Below are positions 16,709 to 25,823 of a stretch of DNA of 64,000 nt, in pieces. The stretch lies in NCBI RefSeq assembly GCF_004331695.1, contig NZ_SJSL01000005.1, positions 208,759 through 272,758 on the forward strand. Reading direction: 5' to 3'. Each line of letters opens with the position of its first letter. Position 1 is the first letter of the stretch. The DNA comes from Pedobacter psychroterrae (GTDB taxonomy: Bacteria; Bacteroidota; Bacteroidia; Sphingobacteriales; Sphingobacteriaceae). Below the pieces are notes generated by a model. It did no database searches. It was not told the origin of the DNA and was given only the letters and a program-made list of their open reading frames with translations. The translations under genes were made by a program, and so were the position numbers.

Positions 16709-18409
16709 TTAAGGCGTTTTCATAAGGTAAAAAGGATTTAGATTGAAGCGCGCCCAATCTCTTTCAAGTTGCTGTTTTAGTGCAACAAGTGCATTTGTGA
16801 GCGGGGCATCTGGCACCTTTTCCATCTTATTAACATATTTTAATAAATTATAGCAGGTGGTAAACTGACCCGTAGCAATAATAGTTTCCCGCATTTTCGC
16901 CGCAGTTTGGTGTTGGTCATACCAAAGAGTCGTAGGCATTAGCCTAGCCTGTTCGGCAACATCAATCAACAGTTGACTGGGAGCGTCGATAGAATTATCC
17001 AAAACACCAAATGAATTCGGGCCAATTACCTCATCAAGGTCATCATCATCCTGCGCCTTTTGCTTAACCTTGCTCAGATCATAAATAGCGTTACTTACAA
17101 TGATCTTTCTAAGCTCGGGATCACGGTACAGCATGTTGTAGTAATGTCGCCTTATTTGTTTCAAATAGATGTCGTCTACCAGCAACATAACCGATTTTAA
17201 TCTTACTGTCAACATTTGATTGAGAACACTAAGCCGTTGACCCAGAAAAAATCCGACAAATTTATGTACAATGATAAGCCATGTATTTTTTTCCTTTGAT
17301 GCATTAACCATACTGATATGTAGTTTTGAACTGATACATAATGATAAAACCAAACTTATTAAGGCTGGAGTTAATAACAAGCTATACCACTCCTGCCACT
17401 GGGTAAATAAGCACCATAAGGGAAACAACAGGCCAAAAAGTAGCATGAACCAGTAAACACAATTTGAGGTAAAATAGTTAGTCCAACCGTGTTTTTCCAT
17501 AGGCAAGGTGTAGCCATTCATGAAATAGCTGGAAACATCTGTTGCAATGATTAGATCGAAAGCAGGTCGACCGCTGTTTAGTCGTCGGCTGTTAGCTTTT
17601 AATACACTATCGATCGCCTGGTTGTCAGCTACTCCCCCATCCATCAGGCCGAACCGATGTTCTAATTGCAGGAACTGTTCATCGGGAAAAGCGTCTGTTC
17701 GATCATTGGGTACGCTGAATGGATTTTCCTTAAATACTATACTGCCCGACAATATTTCCCTTGAAAGTTCTTTATGGCTAAAATCATCCGGAAATAAAAA
17801 GGGTTCAAAACCTCCCGGAAAACACGATGAACTCGCAACTATGTCAGAAAGCTTGAGCTTATCTGAAACAGAGGTGTGCGGCGCCTTAAAATAAATATAA
17901 TTATTGCCTATACGGCCACTGGATATTCCTGATTGCTGGCTTTGGAACCTAAAGCTGATCCCATTTGTAAACTCTGTTGCATTAATTGTTATTTGTTCGA
18001 GATGGGTTGCCGATAATTTTTGGGAAATTAAACCAAACTCCTGGTCATCCAGCAAGTTGCTTTCATTGTATGCTATAGAAAATGCATTGATTAAATTGCG
18101 ACTTTTATGCGGTCGTCCCATCCAGTGCTTTTCGTTGGCTAAGATTGCGAATACTCGGGTAATAAGGCGGTCCCCGTCCATTGCAGCATAAATTCGCCCG
18201 AAGATTTCCTCAAAACTATGTTCCCTACAAAGCCCGGTACTGTACATAGCATTGGTAAGACTGCCTCCCGATGTAGATCCAATAAACTTTACATTTCTCA
18301 GCAAGGGTTCTCCTTCGTATTTAATGGAATTTAGATAGGAAAGCGTTCCTAAGGAAAAGGCGGCAGCTCGAAATCCTCCGCCAGAAAAAGCCAATGCGAT
18401 AGTTTTCAT
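16709..18409 (-). CDS. Patatin-like phospholipase with membrane segment
   Basis: A 566-residue protein. Patatin motifs are all present: the oxyanion loop SGGGFRA (9-15), the nucleophile elbow STSGGS with Ser47, and the catalytic dyad Asp in LMDGGVADN (D257-G258-G259). About residues 315-370 hold two hydrophobic helices (YWFMLLFGLLFPLWCLF; LLLTPALISLVLSLCI), which would tether it to the inner membrane. The remaining C-terminal part is charged and helical. Patatin-like enzymes degrade phospholipids, and in defence systems they act as membrane-destroying effectors. It is the first gene of an operon with the HEXXH peptidase (17-base gap) and the MBL hydrolase, divergent from the REase-NACHT gene. 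Confidence 0.88.
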   Translation of the reverse strand: MKTIALAFSGGGFRAAAFSLGTLSYLNSIKYEGEPLLRNVKFIGSTSGGSLTNAMYSTGLCREHSFEEIFGRIYAAMDGDRLITRVFAILANEKHWMGRPHKSRNLINAFSIAYNESNLLDDQEFGLISQKLSATHLEQITINATEFTNGISFRFQSQQSGISSGRIGNNYIYFKAPHTSVSDKLKLSDIVASSSCFPGGFEPFLFPDDFSHKELSREILSGSIVFKENPFSVPNDRTDAFPDEQFLQLEHRFGLMDGGVADNQAIDSVLKANSRRLNSGRPAFDLIIATDVSSYFMNGYTLPMEKHGWTNYFTSNCVYWFMLLFGLLFPLWCLFTQWQEWYSLLLTPALISLVLSLCISSKLHISMVNASKEKNTWLIIVHKFVGFFLGQRLSVLNQMLTVRLKSVMLLVDDIYLKQIRRHYYNMLYRDPELRKIIVSNAIYDLSKVKQKAQDDDDLDEVIGPNSFGVLDNSIDAPSQLLIDVAEQARLMPTTLWYDQHQTAAKMRETIIATGQFTTCYNLLKYVNKMEKVPDAPLTNALVALKQQLERDWARFNLNPFYLMKTP

Positions 18410-18784
18410 ACTATGAAGATCTGTTATTTAAAGTCAGCTAGCTATTCATTCTTCTTCACTATCGGCTTTATGGCTGACTTAAACAATATCACTATAATTA
18501 TTATTATTTCAAAACTTAATTTAAAGTAACACAACAACTTAATCAAGACAAAGCCTCATATTTGATCTTAGTCTAAAACAATTAAAACTCTAAGTTTCTA
18601 ATTTTAGGGTAGTCAGCCATTCCTGCATTATTCTTCATTTTATAACGGGAGACGATTGCCTGCACATTTCACCACTTTTGGCAAAATACCCAAGTAAGTT
18701 AAAAAAATCAAATTTCTCCAGTTAGGATATCAACAATTAGTTCTTTAACTTTCCGTTCCAATCCTTAAACATATTGCAAAAACT
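18410..18784. promoter_or_regulatory. Divergent promoter region of patatin operon and NACHT gene
   Basis: This 375-base spacer must hold both divergent promoters. It contains AGTCAGC at 18432-18438 and 18611-18617 and the inverted copy GCTGACT at 18473-18479. The last two are part of a 9-base inverted repeat (TGGCTGACT 18471-18479, AGTCAGCCA 18611-18619). This could be a shared operator. Confidence 0.4.
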
Positions 18785-21145
18785 ATGGAATTTTTCAATG
18801 AGCAAAATACTAGTCTGGAAAACGGCAATCTGTTCGAAAAACATGTGCGTCAATTATTAGTGCTTCAGGGCAGAAATGTCCTGCCGGAAATGATGATCGG
18901 AAGTAAAAAAGTCGACCTTTCATTCAACCTATCTGGCTTTAATAAAACCGAACATTATGCCGTAGAATGTAAAGCTTGGAAAAGCAAGTTAAGTAAGGAA
19001 GATCTCAGCGGAATCGTTTTCCAGTATGGTGGATTGATAGCCACAAATTTGATTGACAGCTTACTTATTGTCACACTTAATGGTTTATCTCCAGCTGCTA
19101 TGCAGCTTGTAGAAGAACATCGAAATATTAAACATATAACGTATGTTGATTTATTAAATCTGACAATCGACTTTTCCCAATTTATTCATCAACAAGAAAA
19201 TGATTTTTATCAGAGCACAGATGGTTTGGATCAGTATTATATTGACTTACGTGTTCGGGAGAATACGGTTACCAGTCGTAACACCAGGGACCTAATGTCA
19301 ATCGTGGAGGAATGGATAGCAAGCAGTGATTATACGCCCCTGGCTATATTAGGTAGTTACGGCCAAGGGAAATCGTCATTTTCACGAAAGTTGGCCGCTT
19401 TTCTGGCAAAGGCACACCAGTCAGATCCTGTAAAACGTATTCCTATTTATATTAAACTCAGTGCTATTTCAAAAGAACAGTCTATCGAGGGACTGTTAGG
19501 GAAGATATTTACTGCGTCGGTTAATGTAAAACATTACAATTATTTTTCGTTCAACCAACTTAATGCCATGGGAAAGTTCGTGATCATTCTCGATGGTTTT
19601 GATGAAATGAAACAATCGCTGAATTGGGAAGAATTTAAATACAATTTCTCACAATTAAATAAGCTGGTTCATGGGACAGGCAAAGTTATTTTGCTAGGCC
19701 GACCAAACGCATTTTTGACTGATGACGAACATGCATTCGTGTTGCGCGGCGAACGAAAATCATCATTCGGGATAGTCCGGGAACGCGACTGGCCGGTTTA
19801 CCATGAGCTTGAACTGGAACTTCTAAACGCTCCGCAAATTGAAAAGTTTTTTCAAGACTATTATACTTACCGCATCAAAGTAGCATCAGATACTCAAGAC
19901 GCCAGTGCCTTAGCGCATGCTCGGGATTATAAGTCTAGACATATTACAGATCGTAAGATCCGAGAAATATCAAACCGGCCAGTTCAACTCAAGATGCTTG
20001 CGGACCTGTTGCCCTATGTTACTTTTACCGCTGAGAACTTAACGACAGCGCTCCTGTATGATGAGTTTATCAGTATGATCCTCGACCGCGAATTCGAAAA
20101 GGAGTCCAATTTTAATATATCCAAAGACAATAGACGTAAATTTTCTAGGTTGATTGCTTTATTTCTCTGGGAAAATTCCAGCGAATACAGTATCAAGTTT
20201 GAAGAAATACCTAATAATATTTTCGAGCAATTTATACCCGAAAATGCCCGGGATATTGACAAGATCAAACGTGATTTCATATCCGGGTGCTTTCTGTCTA
20301 GAAAATTGGGCAGTACAATTTATTTCCCTCACAGGTCATTTCAAGAATATTTTGTAGCTGAAGAGGTAGTCATTCAAATTACAAGCGGACAAGATATCGA
20401 TATAAAAAAAATAGATAACCTCCTTACGGTCGAAGTGAGTGATTTTGTTAAGGGGCTGGCCGGTTTGAAAATAGTCGTCAACTTAGATCTTGCCTTTAAA
20501 AATTACCGGGGCATGCTTTCTACCAACCTTGTACGCATATTTTTCAAACCCGAATACAAGCGCATTTTTCTCCAACAAGTGCTGACCAGCTATGCGCCGT
20601 GGTACAAAATTATTTTTGTTCTGATGCACGAGGCTGATCCGTTTACAGCGGAACAAATAGGAGAATTCAAACAGTTTTTAATCCGCGAAACAAAAAAACT
20701 GACAGATGATATGGCCGCTGTCTGTGCCTTATTTTTAGCAATGCACGAAAAAATCAATACTGTAGAAACTATCTTATCCCATTTATGTGAAGAGTTGATA
20801 ATTTATTACAACAAAATCCTGAAGGAAGCGCGAAAAAAGCAAATACACCCGGTCGCGGAGAGCGTAACCTGGATAACCGATCTTTTATTAAAAACAAATA
20901 TCAGCACCAGAAATAACACCTTGGACTTAAGGGCACTATTGCCACTATTTGTAAAGAAAATGGAAGGGTGGTGTTTCATTACTGAATGGAAGGATGACAA
21001 AACGCTGAATTCAAATGAATATCGAATAGTATCAGTGCTACGGGATGTCGATGATGAGGTTATCGGCAGGCTTAGAACGCTTAAACTCGTTTACGATGAT
21101 TTTCAGGAAACACGGAAGCAAAAACGCAAAGGAAGTCTAAATTGA
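18785..21145 (+). CDS. NACHT NTPase with N-terminal restriction-endonuclease-like domain
   Basis: A 786-residue STAND-type protein. Residues about 10-130 look like an Mrr/PD-(D/E)xK nuclease: KKVDLSF with D44, then AVECKAW with E61-x-K63. The NACHT domain has Walker A GSYGQGKSS (190-198) and Walker B VIILDGFDE (267-274). Downstream, PHRSFQEYFVAEEV is the usual NACHT winged-helix signature. The C-terminal 250 residues are helical with no clear repeats and would be the sensor. Bacterial NACHT proteins with nuclease domains are known anti-phage NLR-like proteins. It is a single gene, divergent from the patatin operon across 375 bases. Confidence 0.88.
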   Translation: MEFFNEQNTSLENGNLFEKHVRQLLVLQGRNVLPEMMIGSKKVDLSFNLSGFNKTEHYAVECKAWKSKLSKEDLSGIVFQYGGLIATNLIDSLLIVTLNGLSPAAMQLVEEHRNIKHITYVDLLNLTIDFSQFIHQQENDFYQSTDGLDQYYIDLRVRENTVTSRNTRDLMSIVEEWIASSDYTPLAILGSYGQGKSSFSRKLAAFLAKAHQSDPVKRIPIYIKLSAISKEQSIEGLLGKIFTASVNVKHYNYFSFNQLNAMGKFVIILDGFDEMKQSLNWEEFKYNFSQLNKLVHGTGKVILLGRPNAFLTDDEHAFVLRGERKSSFGIVRERDWPVYHELELELLNAPQIEKFFQDYYTYRIKVASDTQDASALAHARDYKSRHITDRKIREISNRPVQLKMLADLLPYVTFTAENLTTALLYDEFISMILDREFEKESNFNISKDNRRKFSRLIALFLWENSSEYSIKFEEIPNNIFEQFIPENARDIDKIKRDFISGCFLSRKLGSTIYFPHRSFQEYFVAEEVVIQITSGQDIDIKKIDNLLTVEVSDFVKGLAGLKIVVNLDLAFKNYRGMLSTNLVRIFFKPEYKRIFLQQVLTSYAPWYKIIFVLMHEADPFTAEQIGEFKQFLIRETKKLTDDMAAVCALFLAMHEKINTVETILSHLCEELIIYYNKILKEARKKQIHPVAESVTWITDLLLKTNISTRNNTLDLRALLPLFVKKMEGWCFITEWKDDKTLNSNEYRIVSVLRDVDDEVIGRLRTLKLVYDDFQETRKQKRKGSLN

Positions 21146-21299
21146 ACTGTGTCAGCCACGTTTTTAAGCATTTTGTAAATGCAGCTTAATTCAGTCCTCG
21201 GACATCTTTTAATTTTTAAACAGGCTAAAACTAACTTTGCATCTAAAAAAGAGATATTATTCGCCACAGCTAGCGCCCTTCGTATTTTCAGAAACTAAT

Positions 21300-21495
21300 T
21301 TATAATCTATCTGTGCCGCTACATTCAGCGTCAGGATCCTTATTAATTATCCCGCCACCACCGGAACAATTTTCACATACCGAGTAACCCTTACTCGCAC
21401 ATGATGAACAATATAAATTACCACCTGAACAATCAAGACATTTGGACTGTCACCGAGAGCGTACAAAGAGTCAATATAATTGCCAATTTTATCAT
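21300..21495 (-). pseudogene. Frameshifted small secreted CxxC protein
   Basis: On the minus strand ATG 21495 starts a signal peptide (MIKLAIILTLCTLSVTVQ) that runs into TGA after 20 codons. One frame over, from 21446 to TAA 21300, comes SKCLDCSGGNLYCSSCASKG followed by VCENCSGGGG, a run of five CxxC-type Cys pairs like a DnaJ or LIM-type zinc finger. The two halves join naturally with a one- or two-base change near 21445-21450. The intact gene would encode about 65 residues, similar in style to the secreted Cys-rich protein at 2684. A sequencing error is possible. Confidence 0.6.
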
Positions 21496-21526
21496 TTTGT
21501 CAGAATGAATTCTAACAATATTGATT

Positions 21527-23065
21527 CTACCTATCAAGATAAAAACTTGTCCAATTACTCGTCGCAATCTGTTCTCCGTCCTTAAAGATTGAAGTATAGT
21601 ACTTGTAATAGGTTCGTTGATAATTTGCCTGGAAATAACTAAAAGGTATATTGAGAAATAGGTCGCTATAATAGCCATAGTTGTAAGTTGTAATATCAAA
21701 ATTCGGTCTAAAAATAGTTTTGAAAGTTAAATTTAGATTTTGCATCGACATAGTGTTGTAATAAGTTACTGGTGTCCCATCTTGAAAGAAGAAGTGACCA
21801 ACTACTTCAAATTGCTCATTACGAGCATTTTGTATTGTAAATTTGGGCATTACTGTCAAATTACCATTCGAATTATCAAAAGTCTGAACGTTTATAATCT
21901 CCGAAATAATCGGTCCATCCTTGTAGGTGAAATAATATGCACCTGCTTGTGCGATTTCCCTTTCTTGATCATCAAAAACAGAGACAATCATTTTCAAGTT
22001 ATGAAAACCTCTGGGCATGTGCAACTCCTCATAAGGAATAAATAACTCCTGATTATTATAAACACTTGAATTATTATTTGGAATGATTTCTAAACCAACT
22101 GCCACGGCGCCGTTGAGTGTAGAATACTGTTGGTTATAATCTCGCAAAGGAGTTCCGTTGCCGGCATAAAAAAAAGCGACAAACTTACATTTTCTCCCGA
22201 CAGAGTTAATAATACGGAATGATCCAATAATACGCATACCATTCTTCCAATTCTGAACTGCATTGTGGGCAACTGATACATTTGTTAAGGTACCGAATAC
22301 CGTTGAGTTGCTATTTCCACCGTTAGTTGAGATAGCAACGCCACTCCCAAAAGGGTACATCTCGCTAATTAGCCTTTTGTCACCCTCTGACAGATCGGAA
22401 TTCCAGCCTACAGAATAGCCATCCATCGTCAAAGAACCATCTATTGGATAATGCATTATAGAATACGGATCATATTCATTATTTGACATAGTCACGCTAT
22501 ATCGATTCAAAACTTGATTATCTACCTGGTCCGAAGACCAACCTTGTGTTTGAAGATAGTAAGCATAAACACGTTGCTTGTTCCATTGTATTCGACTCAG
22601 TGGAGATTTGTGTTCGTGAAGCAATCCTAACGCATGTCCAAATTCGTGCAAGACGGTTCTTTTTAATTCTATTTCTGGCGTGTGTTCATTAAAACCCTCG
22701 TAATTCATTGTCTGCTCGTTCATGTTAATCCGCCTAGCTTGTGAGCCCGCATAAGACCAATATCCTCCTCTATTAAAACCAATCCGAATATCCGCTTCAC
22801 CATAATCAACAAAGGAAAATTTGATATTCGCATAATTTTCCCACATCCTTGCATATTGTCTAATCTTTTGTTGCACATATGAGCTACCACCAAAGAAGCG
22901 AACACGAAGGGTAATACCATTTGTCCATTTCGAACTTGCATCAAGGACACCGCTTTCACCAACACCCAAGCTAGTAACTGCCATTTTATCAATACAAGAA
23001 CTGATTTGCGCATAAGAGTAATGTGTTACCAAGACAATTAAGATTGTAACATAAAAATTCTTCAT
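21527..23065 (-). CDS. Secreted astacin-like (M12A) zinc metalloprotease
   Basis: A 512-residue protein with a signal peptide (MKNFYVTILIVLVTHYSYAQ). The catalytic helix is VLHEFGHALGLLHEH with H140-E141-x-x-H144-x-x-G147-x-x-H150, the long metzincin motif; E151 follows His as in astacins. The Met-turn SIMHYP (202-207) is present and follows NEYDPY, again astacin-like. The region after about 230 is beta-rich, with repeated strands and no known domain, and may bind substrate or carbohydrate. It is the only clearly secreted enzyme inside the defence-type island and may be a foreign-prey or nutrient protease. It faces the pseudogene at 23085 head to head. Confidence 0.9.
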   Translation of the reverse strand: MKNFYVTILIVLVTHYSYAQISSCIDKMAVTSLGVGESGVLDASSKWTNGITLRVRFFGGSSYVQQKIRQYARMWENYANIKFSFVDYGEADIRIGFNRGGYWSYAGSQARRINMNEQTMNYEGFNEHTPEIELKRTVLHEFGHALGLLHEHKSPLSRIQWNKQRVYAYYLQTQGWSSDQVDNQVLNRYSVTMSNNEYDPYSIMHYPIDGSLTMDGYSVGWNSDLSEGDKRLISEMYPFGSGVAISTNGGNSNSTVFGTLTNVSVAHNAVQNWKNGMRIIGSFRIINSVGRKCKFVAFFYAGNGTPLRDYNQQYSTLNGAVAVGLEIIPNNNSSVYNNQELFIPYEELHMPRGFHNLKMIVSVFDDQEREIAQAGAYYFTYKDGPIISEIINVQTFDNSNGNLTVMPKFTIQNARNEQFEVVGHFFFQDGTPVTYYNTMSMQNLNLTFKTIFRPNFDITTYNYGYYSDLFLNIPFSYFQANYQRTYYKYYTSIFKDGEQIATSNWTSFYLDR

Positions 23066-23084
23066 ACTATTAATTTTATTCTAA

Positions 23085-24251
23085 AATACAATTTTTCAAA
23101 CAAGAAGTAGCCTGCTATATAGTATACTCGCAAGACGGTCTATAAAAGATAAACTTACAGAAGAGAGATTAACGAGCAACCGCTTACCCGCACTCAAATT
23201 GAAGTTAAGCAGCGATAATAATATCGACCCTTCGGAATTTAAACGGTATAGTGACCTTTTTGTCTCCCAGCTCAACAAGCTAACGATAACTACACTGACC
23301 GGAGAAACTATGACGCTCGGACAATACCTGAGGGAAGCAATGACCCTGGTATGCTATAGCGAAATCGTTCATGAACTAGGTTCACCTAATGCGGCTAAAG
23401 TAAGGGCAGCGTTCGAAGGCTATCAGCGGCTAACATTCACCCAACCGTTACTGGATTTGATGCAGTTGATCTATCGTTTCAGCACCTTAATGAGTGATTT
23501 ATCTGTATCAGTCCTTGAATACGACTTCAACCCTGTTTTTGCGTTTGGCGGGGATTCTGAACACAACCACATTATCATCCGTCTTATTAAATCACGGGCA
23601 ATATCCATTAAAATGGATGGTAAAAAACGTGAAGTTATACCATTACAATGGCCCAACTATCGGGGCAACGTTACACCAGTAACCGTTAGTCCGATATCAA
23701 TCGGTCTGAAACATCCAAAAGAAACTTTACCTGTCTACATCCAACGGCACGCACTGAGGCGATTGTCAGAAAGAATCGGTATCGTATCAGGCTTGCTCCA
23801 TCAGGCACTAGTGGATTGCTTTAAGGAGGATAAACAGATCAGCAATTTACCACAGGGCAGCAACAGCCTTGTCGAGTTTAATATTTATGACCAAAAACTC
23901 GGGTAACTGGTTTGCCTGGTTCATGAGGAGATGATTGTGATCCGTACCTTTTTGTTTCTTACAAATGATGGTACACCAGAAGGGAAAAAATTAGCTGAAT
24001 TAACTAAGGTGCAGGTTCTTGACAAACAATACCTGGGAATCGACACACTTTCTGGTTTTATCAAATTCCGGGTTGCTGATGACCCGACCTTAAAACAACT
24101 TTTTAAGGACGCGGGTTGCGAAAGTCTGCTCGATCTTAGTACCCTGGAAAAGTTTCTGGAATCAGATGTTACAGCAAAGGACCCTTCTATTCTGCTTAGC
24201 TATATTCGGGGTATACCCGGCAACACCGATGACTTGATTCCGTCTAAATAG
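23085..24251 (+). pseudogene. Unknown gene interrupted by in-frame TAA and lacking a start
   Basis: One reading frame is coding-like from 23085 to 24251 but is cut by TAA at 23904-23906. The same frame resumes at once (LVCLVHEEM, then IRTFLFLTNDGTPEGKKL) and runs to TAA at 24249. Upstream the frame stays open to 23085 (LLYSILARRSIKDKLTEERL) without an ATG; TTG 23199 is the only possible start. The intact product would exceed 380 residues. Its content is mixed, with QRHALRRLSERIG near the middle and no recognised domain. Both damage sites point to decay; a single-base change (TAC or TAT to TAA) would explain the stop. Confidence 0.65.
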
Positions 24252-24417
24252 AATTTAAGCAGGAGTCTGATCACCCTTTATTATCGCGACTGAGTTCGGG
24301 TTTCAATTGCGGATTGTTTACGAGTTAGAACGGGATAAACGAATCTAATAAAATTCATTTTTCTCTTGATAGTTTATTATTATTTTATTATACTTAAATA
24401 AATCTAATCAATTACCA

Positions 24418-25107
24418 ATGGCTTGTACTCACAAATTTTATGGCCACCATGCCCATCTTGCTGGAAAAAACGGCTTACTCCCTAAATGGAAAGCAAAGAC
24501 ACTAATCATTGGAACCTTCAATCCCGAACAATCGTGGCACCTGACTAACTCCGCAGAGTATTATTACGGCAGAGTGCGTAATTACTTTTGGAAAGTATTA
24601 CCTAGGTTCGCAGGGCTCGACGCAATTCCTCATGCCGACGTACCGACTCAGCTGACATTTTTAGAGCGCAACCAGATAGCAGTATCAGATTTATTGGTCA
24701 GTATAAACGATGCAGATTTAAACAATCAGGAACATGTGGCCAGAATCAAAACAGTTCTTGATGATAAAATAGAATTATTTAATCAATTTACCTGGAATAC
24801 TGATCCCATATTAGATTTCATCGCAAAGCAAGGTGTTGAAGCGGTCTATTTTACCAAACTTGGTAAAGTTGGGACCGTCAACCCAAAAGAGAATACATTT
24901 GAAGCACAGATTCGGAAGATTGAAAATTGCTGCATCAATAAAAAAATACCAACATATCGTCTGCACACTCCTTCCGGTCAAGGACTTGGCCCTGGGTCGC
25001 CAAGAGATCACAAACTTATTCATAGATGGTACGATGACAATGGCGCAAAGCAGTTTCCTTTTCTAAGTGCTAATTTCAGCAAATTAGACTTTCCATTTTC
25101 AAATTAA
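24418..25107 (+). CDS. Uracil-DNA glycosylase superfamily protein (MUG-like)
   Basis: A 229-residue protein with the elements of the UDG superfamily. IIGTFNPEQSW (31-41) resembles the motif I water-activating loop of the Mug type (GxNP). YYYGRVRNYFW (48-58) is the family's 'FxxPxNxFW' block. Near the C terminus, SGQGLGPGSPRDHK resembles the DNA-intercalation loop (PSxSPR). These variants, with Asn after the Phe, are seen in Bacteroidota stand-alone genes. It probably removes a damaged or modified base; inside a defence-type island it may act on modified phage DNA, which is inference. The next gene lies 15 bases downstream. Confidence 0.75.
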   Translation: MACTHKFYGHHAHLAGKNGLLPKWKAKTLIIGTFNPEQSWHLTNSAEYYYGRVRNYFWKVLPRFAGLDAIPHADVPTQLTFLERNQIAVSDLLVSINDADLNNQEHVARIKTVLDDKIELFNQFTWNTDPILDFIAKQGVEAVYFTKLGKVGTVNPKENTFEAQIRKIENCCINKKIPTYRLHTPSGQGLGPGSPRDHKLIHRWYDDNGAKQFPFLSANFSKLDFPFSN

Positions 25108-25122
25108 TCAAATGACATCTCC

Positions 25123-25422
25123 ATGCAAACAATAATTATCACATTAGGTAAAGCCTATTACAACCAAGGGTTTTTCAATATTCCAAAGCAGTACGATTAT
25201 CTATTTAATAATGACAAGACACCTATTTCTATTCAGTTAGGATCACCCTCTGAAAATATCATTACCGGATATATAAACAAAACCGCTAATAGAAACTTTG
25301 CCCCTAGAATTATGTGCGGCATAAATTATACGAATTGGGTGCAAGGAGAATATAAGCAAGGCGATTCTATGGTTATTGAGGTAATTAACAAGGATTTGAT
25401 ACGGCTCCGTAACCTTCCGTAA
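25123..25422 (+). CDS. Small hypothetical protein, DNA-binding-like fold possible
   Basis: A 99-residue protein starting 15 bases after the UDG-like gene, so co-transcribed. The pattern 'KAYYNQGFFNIPKQYDYLF', then short strands, then ARIMCGINYTNWVQ (here PRIMCG...) and GDSMVIEVINKDLIRL resembles small beta-barrel domains of the B3/EcoRII-N type found beside nucleases and glycosylases. This is recollection of a general pattern, not a match to a named family. It may be the DNA-reading partner of the glycosylase. Confidence 0.6.
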   Translation: MQTIIITLGKAYYNQGFFNIPKQYDYLFNNDKTPISIQLGSPSENIITGYINKTANRNFAPRIMCGINYTNWVQGEYKQGDSMVIEVINKDLIRLRNLP

Positions 25423-25442
25423 ATCTCGAAAGAGGAGCTTAA

Positions 25443-25823
25443 AATTATTACAAGGATGATAAGCACAAGGAAATTCTAAAGGCTTTTTCCAAGAAAAGCT
25501 ATTATGTCCATCGAATCGGACCGATAGAGGAAAACAATACAGGCTTTAGTGATCAGGAGGTGCGCTTGTTGCTCAAGGCGTATGAGGAACAATTTAAAAA
25601 GCCGCTCAGACGGATGCTCATCACCTATTATCGGCTAAAGTTCAATCCGGACATTAAGATGGAAGGCCGTTTTCTGGAAACTCTGGGTTTTAAGCCATGT
25701 GGGCATTGCTTTAAGGAAGATGAAGGCTTTTGGGCAAGCAGTCCTCCAACCCAAGAAAGCGGCTTTTGGAGTAGTACGCCGTCAAAGCATAACTGTATGG
25801 AGAATGGCGACCTACCTTTCTGA
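25443..25823 (+). pseudogene. Headless ORF, likely 5'-truncated gene
   Basis: The frame opens after TAA 25440-25442 and runs to TGA at 25823 with no ATG. The reading is coding-like: KEILKAFSKKSYYVHRIGPI, then VRLLLKAYEEQFKKPL and YYRLKFNPDIKMEGRFLETL. The Cys/His region (KPCGHCF) is followed by FWASSPPTQ and FWSSTPSKH, a duplicated phrase. GTG 25560 with a purine-rich AGGAGG just before could start an 87-residue product. I judge truncation more likely because the region before 25560 also reads as protein. Function unknown. Confidence 0.5.
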
